64,000 nt of DNA, from the NCBI GenBank assembly GCA_964552055.1, contig CAZKFL010000006.1, positions 3,167 to 67,166 of the forward strand, given 5' to 3'. Every line of letters starts with the position of its first letter. Position 1 is the stretch's first letter. Source of the stretch: VGMD01 sp964552055 (GTDB lineage: Bacteria > Chlamydiota > Chlamydiia > Chlamydiales > 2-12-FULL-49-11). Made by a program: the position numbers and the translations under genes. Positions 17,484 to 26,138 of this stretch are shown here, one piece after another. The notes below the pieces were generated by a model. The model did not search any database. It was not told the origin of the DNA and saw nothing but the letters and a program-made list of their open reading frames with translations.

Positions 17484-17574
17484 AGTATTTTATTTAGATT
17501 GTAAGTGTCTTAAAGTGATATCGCTGTGATCGCGTATTGACTTTAAGAGGCAGGTGGTGGTAGTCTTCATCCCT

Positions 17575-18714
17575 ATGGAAAAGAAAATTTCAATTTTGGG
17601 TTGTACGGGTTCGATTGGTCAGCAAACAATTAATGTTGCAAGGCATTTGGGCGAACGTATTAAGGTTGTAGGGCTTGCGGCAAAAAGCAATGTGGATTTG
17701 ATTGAGGCTCAGGCTTTAGAGACCGGAGCGGAGATTGTCTGTTTGTTTGATGAGAAGGCTGCTAAAGAACTTAAGCGGCGTCATCCTATGTGGAATGTTG
17801 TCAGCGGCATGGAAGGGCTTTGTGAGGTTGCAAGCTACCACTCTATTGATACTGTGGTTGTGGGGCTTGTTGGTTCTATGGCTATTTTGCCTGTGATAGA
17901 AGCTGTTAAGGATAAGAAGGTTGTGGCGTTAGCTAACAAGGAAGTCTTAGTTGCAGCGGGTGAATATGTAACTTTGCTTGCCAAGGAGAAGGGAGTTACG
18001 CTTTTCCCAATTGATAGTGAGCATAGCGCAATTTTTCAGTGTTTGCAAGGTGAGGACATAGCAAGTGTTTCTAGAGTCATTTTGACTGCTTCTGGTGGCC
18101 CTTTCTTACACCTAAGCGAAGAAGAGCTTTTGAATGTTACTGTCGAGGGGGCTTCGGCTCATCCGACTTGGACGATGGGAAATAAGGTAAGTATTGATTG
18201 TTCGACCTTAATGAACAAAGGGTTTGAAGTTATTGAGGCTAAGTGGCTTTTTGATTTGCCTGTCGAAAAAATTGATGTGGTTGTTCATCCGCAAAGTTTA
18301 GTTCATAGCTTTATTGAGTTTGTGGATGGGTCTATGAAATCTCAGATCAATGAGCCGAGTATGGAGCTGCCGATTCAATACGCTTTGACCTATCCGGAGA
18401 GGGTCAAAAGAGGGGGAAAACCGTTTGACTTTCAAAAACATAAATTATTTGAATTTTATTTGCCTGACTTAAAGAAATTTAAATGTCTTGCCTTAGCTTA
18501 CGAATCTCTAAGGATTGGAGGTAGTTTGCCATGCGTTTTAAATGCAGGAAATGAGGTATTAGTTGAAAGGTTTTGCCGAGGTGAGTTAAGCTGGATGCAA
18601 ATATCAGAAAAACTAGAGTTGCTCCTCTCTCGCCATAATGTTGTCTATAAGACAAGTATAGACTCTATTTTAGAGGTTGATAGGGAAGCACGATTAGAGG
18701 CAGGAAGAATATAA
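17575..18714 (+). CDS. dxr: 1-deoxy-D-xylulose 5-phosphate reductoisomerase
   Basis: Second step of the MEP isoprenoid pathway: DXP to MEP with NADPH, cytoplasmic. The start region MEKKISILGCTGSIGQQT is the NADPH-binding motif. ALANKEVLVAAG, PIDSEHSAIFQCL and the ASGGPF block carry the metal and substrate residues. KVSIDCSTLMNKGFEVIEA is diagnostic. ATG 17575 fits the family start and gives 379 aa; GTG 17554 would add seven residues not seen in homologues. rseP follows after 4 nt. The pair matches CT071-CT072. Confidence 0.97.
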   Translation: MEKKISILGCTGSIGQQTINVARHLGERIKVVGLAAKSNVDLIEAQALETGAEIVCLFDEKAAKELKRRHPMWNVVSGMEGLCEVASYHSIDTVVVGLVGSMAILPVIEAVKDKKVVALANKEVLVAAGEYVTLLAKEKGVTLFPIDSEHSAIFQCLQGEDIASVSRVILTASGGPFLHLSEEELLNVTVEGASAHPTWTMGNKVSIDCSTLMNKGFEVIEAKWLFDLPVEKIDVVVHPQSLVHSFIEFVDGSMKSQINEPSMELPIQYALTYPERVKRGGKPFDFQKHKLFEFYLPDLKKFKCLALAYESLRIGGSLPCVLNAGNEVLVERFCRGELSWMQISEKLELLLSRHNVVYKTSIDSILEVDREARLEAGRI

Positions 18715-18718
18715 CATT

Positions 18719-20596
18719 ATGAGCTTTAGCATGTTACACATATTTTTAGCGATGTTTGGACTGAGTTTTCTCGTGTTTATTCACGAGCTTGGACATTATA
18801 TAGTTGCAAGACGTGTGGGTATGCGCGTTGAAGTTTTTAGTATTGGTTTTGGAAAGCCCATGTTTTCTTGGAAAAGAGATGGGGTAAAATGGCAGGTTTG
18901 TTACTTGCTATTTGGCGGATATGTCAAGATTGCTGGAATGGAAAAGGAAGTGGGCTTAGAACCCTACCAAGTCAAAGATGGATTTTATGGAAAGCGTCCT
19001 TGGGATCGAATAAAGGTCGCTATTGTCGGGCCTTTAGTTAATATTGTGTTTGCCTTTCTTGTTTTTACAATGATTTGGATAATGGGTGGTAGAGAGAAGC
19101 GATTTGAGGAGTTTACCAATATTATTGGTTCGCTAGATAGTAAATCAGAGCTCTTGCAAAAGGGAGTAAAGCCTGGCGATACAATTCTTGAGTATGGTGG
19201 AAAAAAATTTACAGGTTTTAAGGAACTTCTTACTGGTGGTGTGTTAAATAGTGATACAATTGAGATACAGGGCGATAAGGTAGATTACTATACAAATCAG
19301 AAAATTCCTTATCAATATAATCTTCAATCCTATCAAATGCCAAATGTTATGAAAGGGATAAAGACAATTGGAGTGATGCCTGCTACTTATGTTCTTTTTT
19401 ATGGTTTTGATCCCCAAATGGGTAAGTTTTCTCCTGCATATCAATCAGGAATTCAAAAAAATGACCGTGTGATTTGGGCAAATGGTGAAGCTGTTTTTTC
19501 TGTTTCTGAACTGAGTAATATCGTTAATAGAGGGGATGTTTTCCTAACTATAGATCGAAATGGTAGCATCATTCATTTAAGAGTGCCTAGAGTTTTGCTT
19601 GAGGATTTACAGATAAATCCTTCTCAAAGAGATGAGTTTTTAGATTGGAAACGAGCTCTTGGAATGACAACATCTAAAGAAGATCTTTTCTTTATCCCTT
19701 ATGAAATTGATGTGCTTGGTACGGTTAAGGGGAAATTTAATTACATCGATTCTGACCTCGATAATGAAAGTTTATCAACTGATTATAAGGTTCCTGGTTT
19801 AGATAATCCTCTTCTTCAGGGTGATCAAATTATTGCTGTAAATGGAAAGGTTGTTTCTAACGGACTTCAGATATTTGATGAATTAAGAACTAATAAAGTT
19901 CTTCTTGTTGTGGAAAGAGCTCCCTTGCAGCAGAAAGTTTTGTGGAATGATGCAAACTCTGCATTTATAAGTAGTATTAACTGGAATAATTTAAGGTCTT
20001 TAACTGAGAATATTGGGACGGCTCATCAGGTAGATAATTTGGGAAATCTCGTGTTATTAAATCCGATTGAGCCTAAAACAAGAGATGAATTTTTGGCGCC
20101 TCAGCAAGTAAAAAATGATGATTATGAGTTCCAATTTGTTAAAAGTTTAAAAAGGGCTAAGAAAGAGCCTCTTTATATTTTTGCAGGAGCAATAACTACT
20201 GACAAAGCAGTGATTTATAACCCATCTCCTATCAGGGTTTTTCAAGATGTTGTCCTTGAGATTGGAGGGACGCTTTCTTCGCTTATTAGTGGTTCAATTA
20301 GTCCAAAATGGCTTTCTGGTCCTGTGGGTATTGTCAAAATTGTTCAGCAGAGTTTAAGCGTTGGTATTGTTGAGGCTCTTTATTGGTTAGGGTTGATATC
20401 ACTAAATTTAGGTCTTATTAACTTACTGCCTATCCCTGTTTTAGATGGAGGCCATATTTGCTTTTCTCTTTGGGAATGGATTACCGGTAAAAGAATATCA
20501 TCGAAAGTGCAGGAAAAAATTATTCTTCCTTTTGTTATATTAATGATTGCGTTCTTTGTTTATGTAACTATTCACGACGTCTTTCGTCTATTTTAA
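18719..20596 (+). CDS. rseP: RseP/YaeL-like intramembrane site-2 metalloprotease
   Basis: Membrane zinc protease that cuts single-pass membrane proteins within the bilayer. HELGH (H22, E23, H26) lies in the first helix, and the LLPIPVLDGGH block supplies the third zinc ligand near residue 575. Between them are two PDZ-like regions in a long periplasmic part. At 625 aa it is longer than proteobacterial RseP (about 450) but similar to chlamydial YaeL (CT072). In Chlamydia such a protease could process the YtgCR fusion; whether it does here is unknown. Starts at ATG 18719 or 18731. Confidence 0.95.
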   Translation: MSFSMLHIFLAMFGLSFLVFIHELGHYIVARRVGMRVEVFSIGFGKPMFSWKRDGVKWQVCYLLFGGYVKIAGMEKEVGLEPYQVKDGFYGKRPWDRIKVAIVGPLVNIVFAFLVFTMIWIMGGREKRFEEFTNIIGSLDSKSELLQKGVKPGDTILEYGGKKFTGFKELLTGGVLNSDTIEIQGDKVDYYTNQKIPYQYNLQSYQMPNVMKGIKTIGVMPATYVLFYGFDPQMGKFSPAYQSGIQKNDRVIWANGEAVFSVSELSNIVNRGDVFLTIDRNGSIIHLRVPRVLLEDLQINPSQRDEFLDWKRALGMTTSKEDLFFIPYEIDVLGTVKGKFNYIDSDLDNESLSTDYKVPGLDNPLLQGDQIIAVNGKVVSNGLQIFDELRTNKVLLVVERAPLQQKVLWNDANSAFISSINWNNLRSLTENIGTAHQVDNLGNLVLLNPIEPKTRDEFLAPQQVKNDDYEFQFVKSLKRAKKEPLYIFAGAITTDKAVIYNPSPIRVFQDVVLEIGGTLSSLISGSISPKWLSGPVGIVKIVQQSLSVGIVEALYWLGLISLNLGLINLLPIPVLDGGHICFSLWEWITGKRISSKVQEKIILPFVILMIAFFVYVTIHDVFRLF

Positions 20597-20663
20597 AATA
20601 ATTGTTACAATAATTATTGTTCTGTGTTATTTATAAAATAAAATAACTAAGAGCACTATTATT

Positions 20664-23600
20664 ATGGCAAATCGTTTTATTTACCTAGCTTTATTAATCT
20701 CATCATCTTGTCTGATTGCAAATCCTTCTGGACCGACAGTGGTTGAAGGTGGCGCTACATTCTCTGGACTTGGATCATCCTCTACCACAATTAATTCAAC
20801 TCAAGTTGTAACGGCAATTGATTGGAATACGTTTTCTATTGATGCTGGTCAGACAGTAACCTTTCAAAAGTCTGGAGCGCCTGTAGCAAATTATTATATT
20901 TTGAATAATGTGACGGGTGGGGCGGCAAGTAATATTGCAGGTCTTTTAACAACAAGTGGCGCTGGTATTGGAAACATTTATTTGATTAATCCAGCAGGGA
21001 TAACGGTTGCATCTACAGGACAGATTATTGCAGGATCATTTTTAGCTTCTACTTTACAATTAGTCGGCGGAACAGCAGCTTTTGATCCAGTTAATAATCC
21101 AGATATGTTATTTACGGGCGCTTCAACATTTTCAGTCACAAATGGTGGTCAAATACAATCTTTGAATGGAGATGTTACTTTAATTGGATATAGAGTAGTA
21201 AATTCAGGATCTATAATTTCTGCGAATGCAGTTGCTCTCGGAGCAGGCGTGAGTATCTTATACCAACCCTCAACAAGTGAGAGAATATTCATTGAGGCAA
21301 GTGGTGCAGCTTTAGGAGTAGGAACTGGAATTGATTCTGCTGGTACAATTTCTGGTTTAGATGTTATTTTGAAAGCTGATGCAAATCCTTATGCATTGGC
21401 TATCAATCATACAGGAAGTACGAGCTTAACGAGCTGTAGTCCAGGTGGATCATTGCTCATTCAGACTGTTAATGTTGGATCTCCCTGTGCAGTAGATGGC
21501 GGCGCTATTAGTATTGTGGGTGGAACACTTACATCCACTGGTTGTCCGATTATAATTGAGGGTAGAACAATTGCTATTCAAGATAGTTCATTGATTAGTG
21601 CTTCCAGTACAACAGGTAGTGGTGGAAACATTAGGATTGGGACTATCGTGTCTGCTTGTCCAACTACAAATATATATATAGACTCAACTTCAAAAGTTGT
21701 GTCTAATGCACCAAATGTAGGCACTGGTGGAACAATTTCAGTGGCTGCAAGAGACTCGCTTTTAATCGTTGGTAATGATTCAAATGGAAATATTCAAGCT
21801 GCAGGAAATCTGTTCACAGGAACAGGTGGCTCTGTTGGATTGATTTCATCTGGATATTTAGGTTTGGATGCCTTCGTTAATGTTTCTGGACTTACAATGG
21901 GAACGCTTCAAGTAAATGCTCCGAACATTAATGTAGGTGGTGTTGCTAACTATGGAACTCATTTTGCAGCGCCAAATTATTCTGAAATAAATGCTTCTCC
22001 TGTGATTACAACTGCAGCAGTAGAGTATTCGCTTAATCATGGAAACTTAACTGTTGTAGCCTTAGATTCAGATTCACTTGGTGTTATTACGGTTGCCGAT
22101 AACTTTAGCTGGACGACTGGAACGTTGCTTACTTTAGAAGCTGTGGGAGCAATTCAAGTTAATTATTTGGGCCAAATGACATCAGCTTCCGTAATTCCAA
22201 ATACAAATTTGGTCTTATCTATGCAGGCACCTTCAATTAATATTGGTCCTTCACAAGGTAACTCATCTGTAAGCACAGGATTTCAGTTAGAAAGCGGTAG
22301 TATATCTGTAGTTGCTGCAGAACTATTAGGTCTTTATGGTGGAAATTTAGCTAATACAGTAGCAAAAATTTCTACTAAGAGCGGGACTCAAGCAATTTCT
22401 TTTGGGGATCAATTGATATTTGAAGCAGGTTCGGCTACAGGCGCTAATGCGGAAATGAAAGGTACGATTATTACAATTGATACTGAAACTGGTGGGGCTG
22501 GCCAAATGACAATAACCGCAAGTAATTGTGGAAAAGCATTTGTTGACTCTCCACAGATTACGATTGGGGGCACAGAGCCGCTCACTTCTCTTTCTATTCT
22601 AGGTGGGTGCTGCGCTGCAAATAATGAGGCTTATATAGGTAGCAATAACTCTATCGGGTCAAATATTGCAGTATCTTTAGTTGGTGATTTAACGCTAAGC
22701 GCAGGTACATTAGGGTCAGGAAATAATGCGAGTATCATTTCATCAGGTGGAATATCTAAAGCAATTACAGTATCTGCTAGGGACGTTATTATATTAGGTG
22801 GCGTTAGCGGAATGAGTAATCAAGCTCGGATTGCTTCTTTAGGTGTTTTAGGTAGTGTTCATATAACTACTGCAAAAGATCTAATTATTACGGGAGAATC
22901 AGGAGCTGCTGGTTCGGCATACATATACGGTACAACAGTTTCATTTTCTGCAGGCAGAGACGTTCTGATTACGGGAGGAACTGCTAATGGAAGTAGAGGA
23001 TATATTCAAGCAACTAGCCATATTCGTGGAGATATAAGCAGGTTTTTGACAGTGCAAGGAGGATCATCCATAAATGCAGGTGCAGAAATTATTACATCAA
23101 ATGGAAATATTGTCTTAAATGCATTAACTGATGATGCTCAGTTTGGCTTTTTTGGCGGAAATATTCCTGGATTGAACAACTCGTATTCTAGAGTTATGGT
23201 TACTCAAAATGGAAATATTTCGATTGGGCGTAATGGAACACCTAATTATGTAAGTCTTAAAGGTGGATCAGGAAATTCTAATCCATATGCTTCAATTGGT
23301 ATTTTAGGTAATGGAGATATATATGTTAAAACTTTGCTTGATATTTCTTATTTAGGAGGTCGAGATGGCGCTTCAACTCACGCTTCTGTTCATGTAGATG
23401 GCACAGGTAATATCACTCATATAGCAGGCAGAGATATGAACTTAGCAACAGGGAATAATAGCCCTGCTAACGCTTACTTAGAAGTGCAAAATGGTGGTAT
23501 TACAGTTCAGACAGTTAGGGATTTAAATATGACAGGTGACTGTTATGTTCCAAATTATGCCTATTTAAATGCTCTTGGAACAAATTCATTGATGACTGTT

Positions 23601-23918
23601 CTTGTAGGTCGAGATCTTACTATGACTGGACATGCCTATATACATGTTCAAAATCCAACAGGATTAGTCCTTCAGGTAAGCCATAGAATTACTGTCGAAG
23701 ATTGTTCTTCAGTAATAGAAGGTGAGCGTGTAATTTATCCAGTTCCCCCAACCCCGGCAGCAGTAACAGTTCCTGTGCTTCCTGCAGATGAGTGGTATAG
23801 GTACATTTTCCTCTACGAGTTTATGTATAGACTCAACTACTTCAAATGCTATGATTGGTTCGTGTTCCATGGCAATTCCTTCTGGGATAGCACCATGTAC
23901 ACAGATCCTAACAATTAA
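20664..23918 (+). CDS. Large exoprotein with filamentous-haemagglutinin-type TPS domain
   Basis: 1084 aa. The signal peptide is FIYLALLISSSCLIA, followed directly by a haemagglutination-activity (TPS) domain at residues about 20-150 with INPAGITVASTGQIIAGSF, equivalent to the NPNGI-type motif recognised by TpsB outer-membrane partners. The rest is a long run of short Gly/Ser/Thr/Asn-rich strands with repeated SISVVA/ITVSARDV-like units, typical of a right-handed beta-helix. The end (from about residue 1030) is Pro-rich, then aromatic (WYRYIFLYEFMYRLNYFKCY). No toxin domain is recognised. No TpsB gene is in this window. Likely a surface or secreted adhesin-like protein; function in chlamydiae unknown. 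Confidence 0.85.
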   Translation: MANRFIYLALLISSSCLIANPSGPTVVEGGATFSGLGSSSTTINSTQVVTAIDWNTFSIDAGQTVTFQKSGAPVANYYILNNVTGGAASNIAGLLTTSGAGIGNIYLINPAGITVASTGQIIAGSFLASTLQLVGGTAAFDPVNNPDMLFTGASTFSVTNGGQIQSLNGDVTLIGYRVVNSGSIISANAVALGAGVSILYQPSTSERIFIEASGAALGVGTGIDSAGTISGLDVILKADANPYALAINHTGSTSLTSCSPGGSLLIQTVNVGSPCAVDGGAISIVGGTLTSTGCPIIIEGRTIAIQDSSLISASSTTGSGGNIRIGTIVSACPTTNIYIDSTSKVVSNAPNVGTGGTISVAARDSLLIVGNDSNGNIQAAGNLFTGTGGSVGLISSGYLGLDAFVNVSGLTMGTLQVNAPNINVGGVANYGTHFAAPNYSEINASPVITTAAVEYSLNHGNLTVVALDSDSLGVITVADNFSWTTGTLLTLEAVGAIQVNYLGQMTSASVIPNTNLVLSMQAPSINIGPSQGNSSVSTGFQLESGSISVVAAELLGLYGGNLANTVAKISTKSGTQAISFGDQLIFEAGSATGANAEMKGTIITIDTETGGAGQMTITASNCGKAFVDSPQITIGGTEPLTSLSILGGCCAANNEAYIGSNNSIGSNIAVSLVGDLTLSAGTLGSGNNASIISSGGISKAITVSARDVIILGGVSGMSNQARIASLGVLGSVHITTAKDLIITGESGAAGSAYIYGTTVSFSAGRDVLITGGTANGSRGYIQATSHIRGDISRFLTVQGGSSINAGAEIITSNGNIVLNALTDDAQFGFFGGNIPGLNNSYSRVMVTQNGNISIGRNGTPNYVSLKGGSGNSNPYASIGILGNGDIYVKTLLDISYLGGRDGASTHASVHVDGTGNITHIAGRDMNLATGNNSPANAYLEVQNGGITVQTVRDLNMTGDCYVPNYAYLNALGTNSLMTVLVGRDLTMTGHAYIHVQNPTGLVLQVSHRITVEDCSSVIEGERVIYPVPPTPAAVTVPVLPADEWYRYIFLYEFMYRLNYFKCYDWFVFHGNSFWDSTMYTDPNN

Positions 23919-23927
23919 TAGCACAAA

Positions 23928-23975
23928 ACAGGGGGTCAGACGTCACGTGTTCAGTCATGACGTCTGACCCCCTGT
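23928..23975. repeat. Palindromic repeat E, copy 1 (GGGGGTCAGACGTCA)
   Basis: A perfect 18-bp stem: ACAGGGGGTCAGACGTCA pairs with TGACGTCTGACCCCCTGT across a 12-nt loop. It lies 10 nt after the exoprotein stop and just before the convergent 23979 stop, so it can serve as a terminator. The same core recurs at 25683-25702 (half) and 63954-64000. The form resembles REP-type palindromes moved by Y1-type transposases, but none is encoded here. Confidence 0.85.
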
Positions 23976-23978
23976 CTA

Positions 23979-25250
23979 TTATTTATGATAGGTTGATTGA
24001 ATTAAGGATTGAATTTTTGCAAGGGTTGCCTCACATGAAATTACTTCTTCTTCGGAAGTAGGCTTAGCATAGCTTTTAAGCTTGTTAAGTAGTATCAGAG
24101 AGGATTCCAATAGATCTTTTTCTATATGGGAATCAGATTGCTTTCTTAAAGTTGTTATAAGAAGTGATCCAAAGTTAGATAGATAGTAAACTAATTTATA
24201 ATTAATAACGTGAATTTTAGATGTGTGAAAATACTCGATTAATTTTTCCAATATATTCTTAAAAAGCATGAACGTATCTTCAGGGGGAATGGGGTTTTGA
24301 CGTAGAGCTTTCGTGAAAATTCTAAATATTGGAAGAAAATTTGTAAAAAGATAGGCTTCTAGATGATCGGTTTCTTCTGCTTTCTTCACAACTCTACGTT
24401 CAGCTCTATTTTGACTAAATAGAATGAGCGTATCTAATAGATATCTAAAGTTATCCCCATATTCACTTTCTTTTACTGTTTCTTCTGTTGAATTTTCTAA
24501 ATAGTCTAACGATTTTTTGAGCGCTACTATAAGAGAAGTTGATGGTGATGTAATTGCTTTCTTTATTAAAATCGGAGGTGTAGAGGTATCGTCACTATCA
24601 TGAAGCGCTCTATAGATGCCGATATCTGCGAAATACGCTATACAATTATTTAATGGTCTTCCAACCATCAAATTAAATGTTTCTAGAGTGTATGCGGCTT
24701 TTTGAATTAATGTGAGTTGCCCTACATCATTGCTAATAAGTTTCCAATGCTTTCCAAGTAAATGAAAACTAGTTTTGATCTCAGTTTCACTTAAGCAAAA
24801 TACTTCTGCAGGAGAGGCTTCTGTGCTTAATTCAAATTGAGCACGAGCTCTTTCAATTTTATCAAAAATATTGATAGCGCTAAGTTCTTTGTGAGTTGCA
24901 TCTATTGCAGCGCTAATACACTCTTTATAATGATCTTGATCTTTTGCAGTCGACTCAGATAAAGAGGTTTTTAAAAAAACCTGTTCTATTCTTTTTACAA
25001 GGTCTCGTCTTGAAATCATCGAGCAGAAATCTTTGAATGTCTCTAGGGAATTGACATTAAGTGAAATTAATTCTTTAGGAACATTCTCTGAAAAGGCAAT
25101 AAATATTTTTAAAAAGGATGTTGGTATGTCGATCTCATCACTAAGTGATTTGTTAAATAAGTTTAATAGGTGAGTAAAACCGGTATTAATAATTAGTTGC
25201 ATTGAAGTTTCCATGCGCATAACTATATGATTATCGGTTATTAATGTCAC
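23979..25250 (-). CDS. Hypothetical protein, about 410-423 aa
   Basis: No family recognised. The sequence is almost wholly helical, Leu/Ser/Glu-rich, without signal peptide or strong membrane segments. Several starts are possible near the 5' end (GTG at 25250; ATGs giving MRMETSMQL or METSMQL about 10-13 codons later) and no clear ribosome site helps. It begins 8 nt after the stop of a broken small gene. With it, it forms a unit between two E-type repeats (23928-23975 and 25683-25702). Helical scaffold or effector is possible, but there is no direct evidence. Confidence 0.6.
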   Translation of the reverse strand: MTLITDNHIVMRMETSMQLIINTGFTHLLNLFNKSLSDEIDIPTSFLKIFIAFSENVPKELISLNVNSLETFKDFCSMISRRDLVKRIEQVFLKTSLSESTAKDQDHYKECISAAIDATHKELSAINIFDKIERARAQFELSTEASPAEVFCLSETEIKTSFHLLGKHWKLISNDVGQLTLIQKAAYTLETFNLMVGRPLNNCIAYFADIGIYRALHDSDDTSTPPILIKKAITSPSTSLIVALKKSLDYLENSTEETVKESEYGDNFRYLLDTLILFSQNRAERRVVKKAEETDHLEAYLFTNFLPIFRIFTKALRQNPIPPEDTFMLFKNILEKLIEYFHTSKIHVINYKLVYYLSNFGSLLITTLRKQSDSHIEKDLLESSLILLNKLKSYAKPTSEEEVISCEATLAKIQSLIQSTYHK

Positions 25251-25257
25251 TTACTTT

Positions 25258-25531
25258 CTATTCATGAAGAAGTTCTAAACTTCCGCCTGCATCTATTTTG
25301 GTTGTGATGAAAGTTTTTAGATCTCTTACAGCAACATCATATGTGACGTAGTTTTGGTCTTGTGCCACTGTGTCTTGCAGTTTAGGCATACTGTAAATGA
25401 TTCCATCATCTCTTCTACTAGCGGGCCCAGCGATAGGGAATGAGCCAAAGGGCATAAGAAAATCAAGAGTGATTCTTTCCCGCCTTTACAATATTTTCGA
25501 TGCCTTTAGCTGTTAGTTCTACAGGATGCAT
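25258..25531 (-). pseudogene. Small gene apparently split by a one-base frameshift
   Basis: From ATG 25531, with a strong GAGGTGG ribosome site seven nt upstream, a frame reads MHPVELTAKGIENIVKAGKN and stops at 25463. In another frame a 65-aa reading starts at 25455 (MPFGSFPIAGPASRRD) with no ribosome site of its own and ends at 25258. Shifting frame in the GGGAAAG run near 25480 joins them into one product of about 90 aa through ERITLDFLMPFGSF. So either a sequencing error or a real frameshift. Family unknown. It lies directly upstream of the 23979 gene. Confidence 0.5.
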
Positions 25532-25682
25532 AATTTTCCACCTCAATTTAAATTAATAGTATAATTATAAGTTAAATATACTTATCATTCAATATATAAT
25601 TAAATTGATAAAAAGAGCGTAGCTCATATAAATACATAACTTGTTGATTGTAAACTATTTGAAAATTTACTGTAAAACGGGA

Positions 25683-25702
25683 TAGTGACGTCTGACCCTC
25701 TC
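25683..25702. repeat. Half copy of repeat E
   Basis: GTGACGTCTGACCCTC matches the right arm of repeat E (23958-23975). The left arm is not present. It lies just before umuD, where a promoter would be expected. Confidence 0.6.
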
Positions 25703-25718
25703 TTTTTGCTTGTGATTT

Positions 25719-26138
25719 TTGCAGGTTTCGGGAACAATCGGGAGCATGGATAAGTTTCGTATGCCAATGTTTCAAAGTGCTGTGTCTGCTGGGTTTCCGT
25801 CTGCGGGAGATGATGAGTTGGATGTGATGGTGGATTTGAATGCGATGCTTATTAAGCATCCTGCGGCGACGTTTTTTTTAAGGGTGATTGGAAATTCGAT
25901 GATTGGGGCGGGGATTCATGAGGGGGATGTTTTGATTGTGGATCGGAGTTTGCAGGCTGTGAGTGGCAAGGTTGTGATTGCGTCTATTAATGGGGAGCTT
26001 ACTGTAAAGCGGCTTTTAATTGAGGGAAAGAAAGTGACCCTTCTTCCGGAAAATGAGGCTTATTCTCCGATTGAGGTTAGCGAGGCAAATGATTTCCGGA
26101 TTTTTGGTGTTGTGACAAGTGTGATTCACGCCCTATGA
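25719..26138 (+). CDS. umuD: UmuD-like self-cleaving SOS protein (S24 peptidase)
   Basis: Accessory subunit of error-prone DNA polymerase V, activated by RecA-stimulated self-cleavage. The catalytic serine lies in GNSMIGAG and the lysine in GELTVKRLL, the usual S24 Ser-Lys dyad. An Ala-Gly in VSAGFPSAG is the expected cleavage site. From TTG 25719 it is 139 aa, the E. coli length; ATG 25746 (130 aa) is the alternative. An in-frame TGA lies two codons before the TTG, so it cannot be longer. The stop overlaps the umuC start by ATGA. No LexA box was recognised. Confidence 0.93.
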   Translation: MQVSGTIGSMDKFRMPMFQSAVSAGFPSAGDDELDVMVDLNAMLIKHPAATFFLRVIGNSMIGAGIHEGDVLIVDRSLQAVSGKVVIASINGELTVKRLLIEGKKVTLLPENEAYSPIEVSEANDFRIFGVVTSVIHAL

